Source: Sphaerochaeta sp. (GTDB lineage Bacteria; Spirochaetota; Spirochaetia; Sphaerochaetales; Sphaerochaetaceae). From it: a stretch of 16,141 nucleotides of DNA. Each line of letters begins with the position of its first letter. The first letter of the stretch is position 1. The notes beneath the pieces were generated by a model. It was not told where the DNA came from. It saw nothing but the letters and a program-made list of their open reading frames with translations, and ran no database searches. The position numbers and the translations under genes were made by a program. The stretch lies in assembly GCA_023228445.1 (NCBI GenBank), contig JALOBD010000036.1:1-16141 (forward strand). The letters are read 5' to 3'. Shown here piece by piece: positions 1 through 7,120 of this stretch.

Positions 1-690
1 TCGTTCATCCATGAGGGGATCTCCTACCAGCTCGGGTCCCATGGCTTTGCCCGCAAGAGTGAGTTTACCGTGGTCAGCTGTGACAGCACCCACGCCGTCC
101 TCACCCTCCAGGCCAACGATCAAACCAAGGCAGTCTACCCCTTTGACTTTCGGCTGACGGTCTCCGTTGTGCTGGAGTGGGCTGGCCTGGCGGTGCGGTA
201 CGATGTTGAGAACCTCGACTCCCAAGTCATGTACTTCTCCATCGGTTCCCACCCGGCGTTCGCCCTACCGCTCGGCGGTGGATACTACGAGCACCACTTC
301 CTTGAATTCGAATACCCTGAGCGGGATGAACGGTGGTTCTTTGGTGACGGATGCCTGCTTGACCACAGCGAATCGGCCTTTGATGCAGGACGCCTCATCA
401 ACCTGCGCGCCGATCTCTTCGACCGCGGCCCCCTGATCTTTCGCGATGTTGACTCTCGCGCGATTACGCTGCGCAGGTCCAGGGGACACGAGGCGATCAC
501 GATCCGTTACGATGCACCGAATGTGGCGATCTGGTCCAAGGCGGGCAGAGCACCGTTTGTCTGCATCGAACCCTGGTGGGGATTGCCCGATCCCTGCGGA
601 TTCTCGGGCACGCTGAGCGAGAAGCCGGGCATCATCTCCCTCTCAAGCCACGCGACCTTCACGACCCGCTACTCTCTGGAGGTGCGATGA
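1..690 (+). CDS. Aldose 1-epimerase family protein (5' end outside window)
   Basis: The frame is open from base 1 and ends at TGA 688-690, so 229 C-terminal residues are visible. The GTG at 70 is internal, because family sequence lies upstream of it. Motifs of the LacX/YihR-like mutarotase group are present: HGFAR near visible residue 14, SHPAF near residue 83 and CIEPWWG near residue 187. The two His and the Glu are the residues expected for ring opening and closing of the sugar hemiacetal. The enzyme would interconvert alpha and beta anomers of an aldose in the cytoplasm, feeding isomerases, kinases or dehydrogenases. Its stop overlaps the start of the downstream 3-epimerase (ATGA), so the two are translationally coupled and probably part of the same sugar pathway. 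The exact sugar is unknown. The family call is firm; membership of the same regulon as the kinase is inferred. Confidence 0.88.
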   Translation, partial: SFIHEGISYQLGSHGFARKSEFTVVSCDSTHAVLTLQANDQTKAVYPFDFRLTVSVVLEWAGLAVRYDVENLDSQVMYFSIGSHPAFALPLGGGYYEHHFLEFEYPERDERWFFGDGCLLDHSESAFDAGRLINLRADLFDRGPLIFRDVDSRAITLRRSRGHEAITIRYDAPNVAIWSKAGRAPFVCIEPWWGLPDPCGFSGTLSEKPGIISLSSHATFTTRYSLEVR

Positions 691-1565
691 ACACCTCCAT
701 TGAGCCGAAGGATAGAGAGCGGTCCTCGAAGTTGGGAATCTATGAGAAGGCGTTCCCGACCAGCTTCGATTGGGAGGAGCGATTCAGCGCAGCCCGTCGC
801 ATCGGCTTTGACTTCATTGAATTCTCCATCGACCAATCTTCGGCGAGGATGGCACGGCTTGCATGGGATGAAGGTGCCAAACAAGGCTTCGTCAAGAGCG
901 CGAAGGAGCAGCAGATCAGCGTCCCGACACTCTGTTTGAGTGGATTGCGCTCCTACCCGTTGGGCAGCAGTGATGATCGGGTACGGGAGGAGGGATTGGC
1001 GTTGGTGGAACGGGCCATTCACCTTGCCGCCTCGTTGGGGATATCAATCGTCCAGTTGGCCGGGTATGACGTGTACGGGGAGCCGAGCACCCCGGAAAGC
1101 CGGAGGCGCTTCAAAGAGCAGCTTGGCCGTGCGTTGAAGACAGCACGGAAGTACTCCACGGTCCTGGCGATTGAGAACATGGAGACATCGGCAACCGATT
1201 CACTGGCAAAGGTGATGGAGTATATCCGGTATTGGGACGATCCCTTGTTGCAGGCGTACGTGGACGTGGGCAACTTGATCGCGATGGGCCACGACCTTGC
1301 TGAACAGCTTGCATTGGCACAGGGGAAGATCGCCGCATTCCACATCAAGGATGTCTTGCCGGGCATCTGCCGGGATGTCCCGTTCAAGGCGGGGATCGTC
1401 GATTTCGACCACGTCTTCTCTACAATCAAGGAGACCGGATTTGCCGGGCTCTTCGTCGTCGAGATGTGGGCCGCCTCCTCAATGGACGCAGACCCGGTGG
1501 CAGAGGTTGAGAAGGCGTACCGCTTCATCGCGGGAAAGCTGAACCAGTTCGGGTTTTCTGTCTGA
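687..1565 (+). CDS. ulaE: L-ribulose-5-phosphate / L-xylulose-5-phosphate 3-epimerase (UlaE/SgbU family)
   Basis: This is a 292-residue TIM-barrel sugar-phosphate epimerase. It resembles E. coli UlaE along its whole length, including LGIYEKA at the N-terminus, CLSGLRSYPLGS, QLAGYDVY, and HIKD followed by VPFKAGIVDF. The four metal ligands of the family are visible as E163, D193, H219 and E259, with the same spacing as in UlaE. It would convert L-xylulose-5-phosphate to L-ribulose-5-phosphate in the cytoplasm, the step after a LyxK-type kinase. The start is ATG 687, which overlaps the preceding stop and has GGAGG at 678-682. A longer open frame from 576 has no ribosome binding site and lies inside the upstream gene. 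The LyxK-like kinase 1.7 kb away supports an L-xylulose route. Activity on a related hexulose phosphate cannot be excluded. Confidence 0.92.
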   Translation: MNTSIEPKDRERSSKLGIYEKAFPTSFDWEERFSAARRIGFDFIEFSIDQSSARMARLAWDEGAKQGFVKSAKEQQISVPTLCLSGLRSYPLGSSDDRVREEGLALVERAIHLAASLGISIVQLAGYDVYGEPSTPESRRRFKEQLGRALKTARKYSTVLAIENMETSATDSLAKVMEYIRYWDDPLLQAYVDVGNLIAMGHDLAEQLALAQGKIAAFHIKDVLPGICRDVPFKAGIVDFDHVFSTIKETGFAGLFVVEMWAASSMDADPVAEVEKAYRFIAGKLNQFGFSV

Positions 1566-1593
1566 CTCCGGCTGGAGGCTTGCATCAGAGAGA

Positions 1594-1615
1594 GGCACCT
1601 GCGATCGCAGGTGCC
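1594..1615. terminator. Perfect 22-bp palindrome between convergent genes, likely bidirectional terminator
   Basis: The sequence forms a stem of GGCACCTGC with GCAGGTGCC around a GATC loop. It lies 28 nt past the epimerase stop and 23 nt past the dehydrogenase stop on the other strand. The stem is GC-rich, but neither side has a clean T-run (CGATTAGTATT on plus, TCTCTCT on minus). Its role as a two-way terminator is inferred from its position. Confidence 0.5.
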
Positions 1616-1638
1616 CGATTAGTATTCGCCCTCAGCTC

Positions 1639-2382
1639 TTAGAAGCCACAGATGTCCTGAGCCAACCCATAGAGGCAAAGCTCAGAGACGCACGCACCCT
1701 TTGAGAGTGCACAGATACAGTAGACCGCATCGGCGAAGTGCTCAGGCCTGACTGCCAACTCCTCATCCCACTCAAACTTGCTCAGACCGTCGGCCTTCTG
1801 GAACCCGGTGTTCGATCCTCCGGGAACGAGGGTGGTCACTGCAACGCCAAAGGGGCGGACCTCGGTATAGAGGCAGCGGGAGAACTCCCTGATGCCCGCC
1901 TTGGCGGCTGAGTACACCGAGTACCCCGGCCATGAGCGACGGTCGCAGACGCTCGAGACGTTGATGATCTTTCCCCCACGCTGCTCTTTGAAGTGCGTCA
2001 TGAAGGTCCGGCAGCTCATGATGGTGCTGGTGAGGTTCAAGTCGATGATCTTGCGGTTCGTCTCGTCATCAAGCTCCTCGACCATCGCCCACTTGACCGC
2101 TCCACCGGCAAAGTTGATCAGGAAATCCACTGTGCCGAAGTTCTTCAAGGCGGTCTCCAGCGCCCAGGTGAAGGTGGCGAGTTTGGTGACATCGCCTGCA
2201 AGCGAGGCGACCTGAGAGCCGGCATCCGTGCAGACCTTCACCGTGGCATCGAGGGCCTCTTTGTCGATATCGATCAGCACGAGGTTGCACTGATCCTTTG
2301 CGGCAAAGAGTTCAGCGGTCGCTTTGCCGAATCCCGATCCGACGCCGGTGATGACGGCAGTCTTGTTCTTCAATGATTCCAT
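1639..2382 (-). CDS. Short-chain dehydrogenase/reductase, NAD-type, probable sugar alcohol or sugar oxidoreductase
   Basis: This 247-residue classical SDR has the Rossmann motif TGVGSGFG at residues 12-19 and an acidic D38 at the end of the second strand, which favours NAD(H) over NADP(H). It also has N116, the catalytic S144, and Y157-x3-K161 (YSAAK). The usual NNAG is NFAG here (residues 90-93), a mild departure. ATG 2382 is preceded by AGGAGG on the minus strand. The gene lies 38 nt downstream of the class II aldolase-family gene and should share its promoter. In a locus with an L-xylulose kinase, a plausible job is oxidising a pentitol such as xylitol or an arabinitol to a ketopentose, or reducing the reverse. 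That substrate is inferred; SDR sequences alone do not reveal it. Confidence 0.85.
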   Translation of the reverse strand: MESLKNKTAVITGVGSGFGKATAELFAAKDQCNLVLIDIDKEALDATVKVCTDAGSQVASLAGDVTKLATFTWALETALKNFGTVDFLINFAGGAVKWAMVEELDDETNRKIIDLNLTSTIMSCRTFMTHFKEQRGGKIINVSSVCDRRSWPGYSVYSAAKAGIREFSRCLYTEVRPFGVAVTTLVPGGSNTGFQKADGLSKFEWDEELAVRPEHFADAVYCICALSKGACVSELCLYGLAQDICGF

Positions 2383-2420
2383 GGATGTCTCCTCCTTTCA
2401 ACGGTATCCAATAATCGATC

Positions 2421-3068
2421 TCAATGCCCCGGTGCCATCTGTCCATAATCCTTGAACGAGTCTGCAGCCACCAATACGTCGGCGGCATCCATCTCGTCAA
2501 CCGGATGGATGGCGCTGGCGATCAAGTAGGTTTTCGCTGCGTCCTCAAGGTAGACGGCGGCATAGAGGGCATCCTTGAGGGTGGGGCCGACGGTGATGAC
2601 GCCGTGTTGTTTCAGGATGACGGCGCGCTTTCCTCCCAAGTGCTGTACCGCGGCCACTCCCATGTCGAGGCTTGCCGAAGAGCTGAACGGTGCAACGTTC
2701 ACTGCGCCAAGGGTTGCATTGACCAAGGTCGTGACCACTGCCGGCAGGGTATCTGCTATGAGCCCCACTGCAGTGGCAAAGACCTGGTGGGTGTGGATGA
2801 CCGCGTTGACATCCTCGATCTCATTGAGGATGTGGAGAATCGCCGGTGAATCCACTGAGGGGCGTCTGCTCCCCTCGATGATGCGGCCAGTGAGATCCAT
2901 GACGATGATGTCATCCTCACAGAGATCCTGGTACATCATCCCCGATGGGGTCACCAGGACATGGTCGCCGATCCTGAGGCTCACGTTGCCCCCGCTCAAG
3001 CTGATCAACCGATAGTCATGAAGCTTGATCCCAGCCTCTATGATCTCTCTCTTTTGTGCTTCGTACAT
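2421..3068 (-). CDS. Class II aldolase/adducin family protein (FucA-like fold, sugar-phosphate aldolase or 4-epimerase)
   Basis: The protein is 215 residues, the same length as E. coli FucA, and keeps the zinc histidines at the same numbers: H92 and H94 (HTH) and H155 (KQHG). SGGNVSLR (25-32) and TPSGMMY (40-46) form the phosphate-binding region. FucA's catalytic E73 is D73 here (RPSVD), and the FucA Tyr113 position is Thr. An Asp at position 73 and HTH rather than HNH are features of L-ribulose-5-phosphate 4-epimerases such as AraD, UlaF and SgbE. However, the AraD active-site Asp120 aligns with N117. The protein is therefore either a retro-aldolase splitting a ketose phosphate or the 4-epimerase that makes D-xylulose-5-phosphate after the UlaE homologue. 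ATG 3068 has AAGGAG six bases upstream. The longer frame from 3131 starts inside the promoter and is rejected. Confidence 0.85.
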   Translation of the reverse strand: MYEAQKREIIEAGIKLHDYRLISLSGGNVSLRIGDHVLVTPSGMMYQDLCEDDIIVMDLTGRIIEGSRRPSVDSPAILHILNEIEDVNAVIHTHQVFATAVGLIADTLPAVVTTLVNATLGAVNVAPFSSSASLDMGVAAVQHLGGKRAVILKQHGVITVGPTLKDALYAAVYLEDAAKTYLIASAIHPVDEMDAADVLVAADSFKDYGQMAPGH

Positions 3069-3102
3069 CCGAAACTCCTTGGGGCATTTCTGCGCTGTCT
3101 TA

Positions 3103-3131
3103 AACGTAACATATGCTATAACAGATGTCAA
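3103..3131 (-). promoter_or_regulatory. Promoter of the aldolase-dehydrogenase unit with tandem 12-bp repeat operator (box A)
   Basis: On the minus strand, TTGACA (3131-3126) and TACGTT (3108-3103) are 17 bp apart. The interval is two head-to-tail 12-mers: TGACATCTGTTA (3130-3119) and TAGCATATGTTA (3118-3107). Over 27 bases this element matches the one upstream of the first binding protein at 24 positions. Transcription would begin about 28 nt before ATG 3068. The SorC-family protein encoded nearby is the obvious candidate ligand, by inference. Confidence 0.7.
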
Positions 3132-3190
3132 TAAATGGTTTCAATATTTCTCCCGTTCGCTCGAATGCATGATTACCGGGCAGGAAAAAT

Positions 3191-3219
3191 TTGACAAATG
3201 TTAGAGCAGATGTTAGACT
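3191..3219 (+). promoter_or_regulatory. Promoter of the kinase-regulator unit with tandem 12-bp repeat operator (box B)
   Basis: TTGACA (3191-3196) and TAGACT (3214-3219) are 17 bp apart, with an extended -10 TG at 3211-3212. The interval carries TGACAAATGTTA (3192-3203) and GAGCAGATGTTA (3204-3215), the same tandem repeat as boxes A and C but less conserved. The predicted transcript starts near 3226. This places an alternative ATG at 3198 upstream of the RNA and supports ATG 3249 as the kinase start. Confidence 0.7.
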
Positions 3220-3248
3220 CGACACCAAACACGGAGAAGGACCGGCGT

Positions 3249-4766
3249 ATGTGTGCACTCTTTCTTGGTATCGACAATGGGGGAACGAACATCAAGGCAT
3301 CACTCTACGATGCTGGTGGCAATGAGTTGGCTAGTGCCGGGACCACGTCAGATACCCGGATCGAGATACCTGGATTCATCGAGCAGGACATGGAGGCGCT
3401 GTGGCAGAAGAACTGCCAGGTGATCAAGGCGGTGATCGCCTCTGCCAATATCCCGGCTTCCTCCATCAAGGGGATTGCCGTAACCGGGCACGGCAACGGC
3501 CTCTACGCCATCGATGGTGAGGGCAACCCCATTGGAAACGGGATCCTCTCTGCCGACTCGCGATCAAATGCCATCGTTGATGGGTACTATGCGAGCGGGG
3601 TAGCCGGGAGCATCTCGGCGATCAGCTGTCAGGACGTGTGGGCGGGACAGCCGCCGGCCATCCTCACCTGGCTGAAGAGGCACGACCGGCGCCGATATGA
3701 CGCCATCGCCTGGATTCTCATGTGCAAGGACTACATCCGCTATCGGCTTACCGGCGAGGTGTGGGCCGAACGCACCGATTACTCGGGGACCAACTTCATC
3801 GACCCCCACACGGGAGATTACGACGATCGTCTTTTGGACTTGTTCGACCTGAGCGACTGCAAGGACAAACTGCCGCCCATCAAAGCCTCCACCGACCTCT
3901 GTGGCCGGGTCAGTCGCCACGCATCCCGCGCCTCCGGCCTCAAGGAAGGCACTGCGGTGTTCGGCGGGATGTTCGACATCGATGCCAATGCCATCGGCAT
4001 GGGAATCGTAGCCGAGCACCTTGACTGCATCATTGCCGGGACGTGGAGCATCAACCAGTGCATCACTGAGAAGGCTCCTGGAGCCGGCTCTCCATACCGG
4101 TGCACCAACTACTGCATGCCGGGCCATTGGTTGATCACCGAGAGCAGTCCGACCTCGGCGAGCAACCTCGATTGGTTCATCCGCCAGCTGCTCAAGGGCG
4201 CCCCGGCAGATGGTTCTCCCTATCCATACTGCGACCAGTTGGTCGCCACCGTCGATCCACAGGAAAGCGATGTGCTCTTCCTGCCGTTCCTCTATGGCAG
4301 CAATGTCACGCGCAGTGCATCGGCTGCATTCCTTGGTTTGAGTGGCTGGCACTCGAGTGCCCATGTGATTGCCGCCCTCTACGAAGGGGTGGTCTTCTCC
4401 CATCGGATGCACCTCGATCGACTGCGGCGAGACTACCCCAGAGTCGACCACACCCGCCTCTCGGGCGGGGCAGCACGGTCATCGGTCTGGGTACAGCTCT
4501 TTGCCGATATCCTGGCTCGACCGATCGAGCTCTTGGAGCATGAGGAGGTCGGCACCCTCGGTGCCGCCATGGCCGCTGCCGTTGGGTCGGGGCAGTTCAG
4601 CAACTTTGAGCAAGCCTCGGCCAAGATGGTGCGGGTGCGCCGGACAATTCAGCCACAAATGGGCTTGACCGGGGTATTCGAAAAGAAATATGCTCATTAT
4701 TGCAGGGCTGTAGAGACTTTACAGGCAATCTGGGAACCTCAGGCCACCGGTGGGCCTGCCGGGTGA
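3249..4766 (+). CDS. lyxK: FGGY-family carbohydrate kinase, L-xylulose kinase type (LyxK-like)
   Basis: This 505-residue sugar kinase begins with the phosphate-binding GIDNGGTN motif and has the catalytic-base region GGMFDID with D243. It also has GTWSINQ, and in the C-terminal FGGY domain LPFLYGSN, LYEGVVFSH and LSGGAARSSVW followed by EEVGTLGAA. The stretches SPTSASNLDWF, FLPFLYGSN and YEGVVFSHRMHL are close to E. coli LyxK. The enzyme should phosphorylate L-xylulose with ATP to L-xylulose-5-phosphate, the substrate of the UlaE homologue. LyxK also accepts 3-keto-L-gulonate, so a sugar-acid route is possible, but no 3-keto-L-gulonate-6-phosphate decarboxylase is visible. ATG 3249 is chosen because AGAAGGA sits 7 bases upstream and the promoter lies at 3191-3219. 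Starting at 3198 would add 17 residues inside the promoter. Confidence 0.85.
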   Translation: MCALFLGIDNGGTNIKASLYDAGGNELASAGTTSDTRIEIPGFIEQDMEALWQKNCQVIKAVIASANIPASSIKGIAVTGHGNGLYAIDGEGNPIGNGILSADSRSNAIVDGYYASGVAGSISAISCQDVWAGQPPAILTWLKRHDRRRYDAIAWILMCKDYIRYRLTGEVWAERTDYSGTNFIDPHTGDYDDRLLDLFDLSDCKDKLPPIKASTDLCGRVSRHASRASGLKEGTAVFGGMFDIDANAIGMGIVAEHLDCIIAGTWSINQCITEKAPGAGSPYRCTNYCMPGHWLITESSPTSASNLDWFIRQLLKGAPADGSPYPYCDQLVATVDPQESDVLFLPFLYGSNVTRSASAAFLGLSGWHSSAHVIAALYEGVVFSHRMHLDRLRRDYPRVDHTRLSGGAARSSVWVQLFADILARPIELLEHEEVGTLGAAMAAAVGSGQFSNFEQASAKMVRVRRTIQPQMGLTGVFEKKYAHYCRAVETLQAIWEPQATGGPAG

Positions 4767-4852
4767 TTTGATTCTTGCGAAGGTGTGTACCTGCAGGACG
4801 TTCAACTATGGGTCGCCGGCGGATATCTGGCGACCTGACTTCGGAGGATAAT

Positions 4853-5869
4853 GTGGCGCGCTACGAAACAGCCTTGGTGGTGATTGTATCGAAATTGTAC
4901 TATCTCAGTCAGCTCAAGCAGGAGGAGATTGCCTCCCGGTTGAAGATTTCCAGAGCGTTGGTCTCCCTGATCCTCAATGAAGCCAAACGGATGGGAATCA
5001 TCGAGTTCAAGATCAATGACCCGCAGGAGGAGAACAAGGTCGTCGCAGGCCAACTGGCGCAGTTCTTCCCCGACATCTCCTTCGTCGTTGTCCCCACGGC
5101 CTCCAAGGATGAGGAGGTGCTGCGCGAATTCGTTGTCAGTCGGGCCGTTGAAGTGATAAACGACCAGCTCATTAACCAGGAGATCATCGGCATCTCGTGG
5201 GGGCGGACGTGCTACTCCATCATGAGCTCTTTCACGGCACGGAGGATGAGCCCGCTCAGCCAGATTGTTCCGATGGTGGGGGGCAGCAACAAGAATCTGC
5301 CACGCTTCCAGCTCAACGAGCTGGTTCGCAACTTTGCCGCATCGATGAATGCCCAGCCCCACTTCATCCACGCCCCGGCGCTGCCGTACAGCCAGGAGGA
5401 TTTTGACCTCTTCATGCAGAGCAGCTCGATGAAGCAGATCTGCCAGCTGTGGAAGAACATCAACGTGGCCATCCTCTCCGTCGGTCCTCCCCCGATCACC
5501 GAGGAGTTTGATGGCAGTCCGGTGGCAGAGCCGTTCTCCGAGCGGTGGGTCGGGGCCGACAAGCAACTCTCGCTTCCGGTGGGAAACCTCAGCGCCCGAT
5601 ACTTCGATATCGAGGGGCACTACGTTGAGAACGACATCCAACGACGGATCATCGGCATCCCATTTGAGTATATGAAGCGAATCCCGAAGGTCATTGCCAT
5701 CGCGGCGGGCATGGAGCGGGTGCACTCGGTGGTCGGGGCCCTGCGTACCGGGATCGTCAAGACCTTGGTCATTGACGAGCTGACGGCGACCGCTGTGGTG
5801 GAATTGCTCGAAAAGGGAAGGACATACGATCTTCACGAGGATGTGCGACGGATGTACGGCATCATGTAA
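4853..5869 (+). CDS. SorC/DeoR-type sugar-binding transcriptional regulator
   Basis: The protein is 338 residues from GTG 4853, chosen for its strong GGAGG (4843-4847) five bases upstream. ATG 4808 (15 residues longer, weak site) and TTG 4775 are alternatives. An N-terminal helix-turn-helix lies at about residues 22-44 (QEEIASRLKISRALVSLIL). The SorC effector domain follows, with GISWGRTCYS, VPMVGGSN, AILSVGPPP, IIGIPFEY and a final LRTGIVKTLVIDELTATAVV. The family binds sugar phosphates and acts as a tetrameric repressor or activator. It is the second gene after the kinase and the only regulator in the window. It is the likely reader of the tandem 12-bp repeats in front of the aldolase, kinase and transporter genes, and would control its own transcription through box B. 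Effector and sign of control are unknown; L-xylulose-5-phosphate or a neighbour is plausible. Confidence 0.9.
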   Translation: MARYETALVVIVSKLYYLSQLKQEEIASRLKISRALVSLILNEAKRMGIIEFKINDPQEENKVVAGQLAQFFPDISFVVVPTASKDEEVLREFVVSRAVEVINDQLINQEIIGISWGRTCYSIMSSFTARRMSPLSQIVPMVGGSNKNLPRFQLNELVRNFAASMNAQPHFIHAPALPYSQEDFDLFMQSSSMKQICQLWKNINVAILSVGPPPITEEFDGSPVAEPFSERWVGADKQLSLPVGNLSARYFDIEGHYVENDIQRRIIGIPFEYMKRIPKVIAIAAGMERVHSVVGALRTGIVKTLVIDELTATAVVELLEKGRTYDLHEDVRRMYGIM

Positions 5870-5886
5870 AGGAAGGGCGATCTTTC

Positions 5887-5919
5887 AAGCCAGTCGTTGT
5901 ATCAGCGGCTGGTTTTTTT
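5887..5919 (+). terminator. Rho-independent terminator after the kinase-regulator unit
   Basis: AAGCCAGTCG (5887-5896) pairs with CGGCTGGTTT (5906-5915) as a 10-bp stem with two G-T wobbles and a 9-nt loop. It ends in seven Ts (5913-5919). It starts 18 nt after the regulator stop and separates that unit from the transporter promoter. Confidence 0.85.
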
Positions 5920-6011
5920 ATGCATGTGATGTTTGTACAAGAAGATAGAACCACTGGACCGTCGGTTTTCCCTGAAGCGGGAGCCTGGGGAAACCTCAAA
6001 AAAAACACCCG

Positions 6012-6062
6012 TAAAATTATTTATAATTATTTCTTGACATCTGTTATGTCAAATGTTACGAT
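6012..6062 (+). promoter_or_regulatory. Transporter promoter with AT-rich UP-like element and tandem 12-bp repeat operator (box C)
   Basis: TTGACA (6034-6039) and TACGAT (6057-6062) are 17 bp apart, with an extended -10 TG at 6054-6055. An almost pure A/T stretch (6012-6033) lies directly upstream, as an UP element would. The repeats are TGACATCTGTTA (6035-6046) and TGTCAAATGTTA (6047-6058). A TGACAT-CTGTT-ATGTCA dyad is also present, but boxes A and B do not keep it, so the direct repeat is the shared feature. Confidence 0.75.
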
Positions 6063-6092
6063 TCACAAAGGATGAATAATCAGGAGGTACCT

Positions 6093-7040
6093 ATGAAAAA
6101 AAGGACGTTGGTACGTATCGCTGCAGTAGCGATGATGGTCTTGATCGCCCTTCCGATCTTTTGCGCCGGAGTAAAAGAAGCTGCGAAGGATGAGGTGCAG
6201 GTCACCTTTATGGTCCACGACTTGGGAAACCCCTTCTGGGCTACCCAGGCCAAGGGGGCTGCTGAGAAGGCCAAGGAGCTGGGAGTGAAACTGACGGTCA
6301 TCGACCTGCAGGTTGATGCCGCCAAGGAGGTAAGCACATGGGAGAACCTGATCACGGCGAAAGTCGATGGGATCATGATCTCATGTGTCGATGAGGAAGC
6401 GAGCAAAGCGTACTGCAAGAAGGCCCAGGATGCAGGCATCAAGGTCATGGCGACAGTTCACCCGCTTCCCGGTGCTGATGGTTCGTTGGCAAACGATGAG
6501 TACAACTACGGGTTCTTGGCCGGCGAGGTCGCCGGACGGTTCATCAAGGAGAAGCTGGGCGGTAGAGCCGAGTTCGCCCTCTTGGCGAATGATGCCACTC
6601 CCTTCGTCATCCCGAGGACCGACGGGATCCGTGATGGGATCCTCTCCCAGGCACCCAATGCCGTACTGGTCGCTCGCCAAGATGCGTTCCAGACGGATAC
6701 CGGTCTTGCCGTAACCGAATCGTTGTTGCAGGCCCACCCGAATCTGGCAGTCGTCGGCTGTCTGAATGACGATGGTGCACTTGGGGCATACGAGGCGATG
6801 AAGGCTGCCGGGAAGAATCCCGACATGATTTGCATCACCGGAACCGATGGCATCACCCAAGCCTTGGAGTTGATCAAGGCGAATTCGATGCTCAGGGCGT
6901 CTGTCAGCATGGCACCACTGGAGAGTGGGAGGACCGAGATGGAAATCTTGTACAATCTGATCAAGGGCCTTCCGACTGAGGCACATCAGAAGATTCCCAA
7001 CGAAGTCATCACCGTTGCCAATGTGGACAAGTATCTCTAG
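6093..7040 (+). CDS. Periplasmic sugar-binding protein of CUT2 ABC importer 1
   Basis: The protein is 315 residues and belongs to the ribose/galactose-type Peripla_BP_4 group. The N-terminus is KKR followed by a hydrophobic core, with likely cleavage near residue 25 (IFCA before GVKEA). A Cys lies in that region, but Phe at -1 makes a lipobox unconvincing. The mature part opens with VTFMVHDLGNPFW, typical of the first ligand-binding strand. DGIMISCVDEEA and VVGCLNDDGALGAYEA are further family landmarks. It would capture a sugar outside the membrane and deliver it to the adjacent permease. ATG 6093 is preceded by AGGAGG (6082-6087). An ATG at 6072 would add seven residues and has no comparable site. 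As first gene after box C it should be the most strongly expressed member of the run. Ligand unknown. Confidence 0.9.
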   Translation: MKKRTLVRIAAVAMMVLIALPIFCAGVKEAAKDEVQVTFMVHDLGNPFWATQAKGAAEKAKELGVKLTVIDLQVDAAKEVSTWENLITAKVDGIMISCVDEEASKAYCKKAQDAGIKVMATVHPLPGADGSLANDEYNYGFLAGEVAGRFIKEKLGGRAEFALLANDATPFVIPRTDGIRDGILSQAPNAVLVARQDAFQTDTGLAVTESLLQAHPNLAVVGCLNDDGALGAYEAMKAAGKNPDMICITGTDGITQALELIKANSMLRASVSMAPLESGRTEMEILYNLIKGLPTEAHQKIPNEVITVANVDKYL

Positions 7041-7058
7041 AGGTAGCACTGGATGACA

Positions 7059-7098
7059 TCTCCTTCCGTCCTCTTCAATGGTGGGGGACGGGAGGGGA
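7059..7098 (+). other. Intercistronic hairpin between binding protein 1 and ATPase 1, possible attenuator
   Basis: Bases 7059-7071 pair with 7086-7098 as a 13-bp stem with two G-T wobbles and a 14-nt loop, followed by GCCTTTTG. The tail is too short for a strong terminator. Partial termination or 3'-end protection would raise binding protein relative to membrane components, as in other ABC operons. Function is inferred. Confidence 0.5.
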
Positions 7099-7120
7099 GC
7101 CTTTTGAGGAGCGTAGGCTG

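Noticed and set aside
3564..4451. 295-codon minus-strand frame inside the kinase gene
   Set aside because: The composition is that of a reverse-strand shadow in GC-rich DNA, and the kinase is clearly real on the plus strand.
4802..5836. 344-codon open frame on the minus strand opposite the SorC regulator gene
   Set aside because: It is an antisense shadow of a well-conserved gene. The product has no recognisable domain and no ribosome binding site.
5964..5995. 9-bp stem GGTTTTCCC/GGGGAAACC upstream of the transporter promoter as a second terminator
   Set aside because: It is followed by As on the plus strand, and no gene ends beside it on the minus strand. A good terminator already lies at 5887-5919.
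6035..6051. TGACAT-CTGTT-ATGTCA palindrome as the true operator
   Set aside because: The symmetry is present only in box C. The head-to-tail 12-mers are what all three promoters share.
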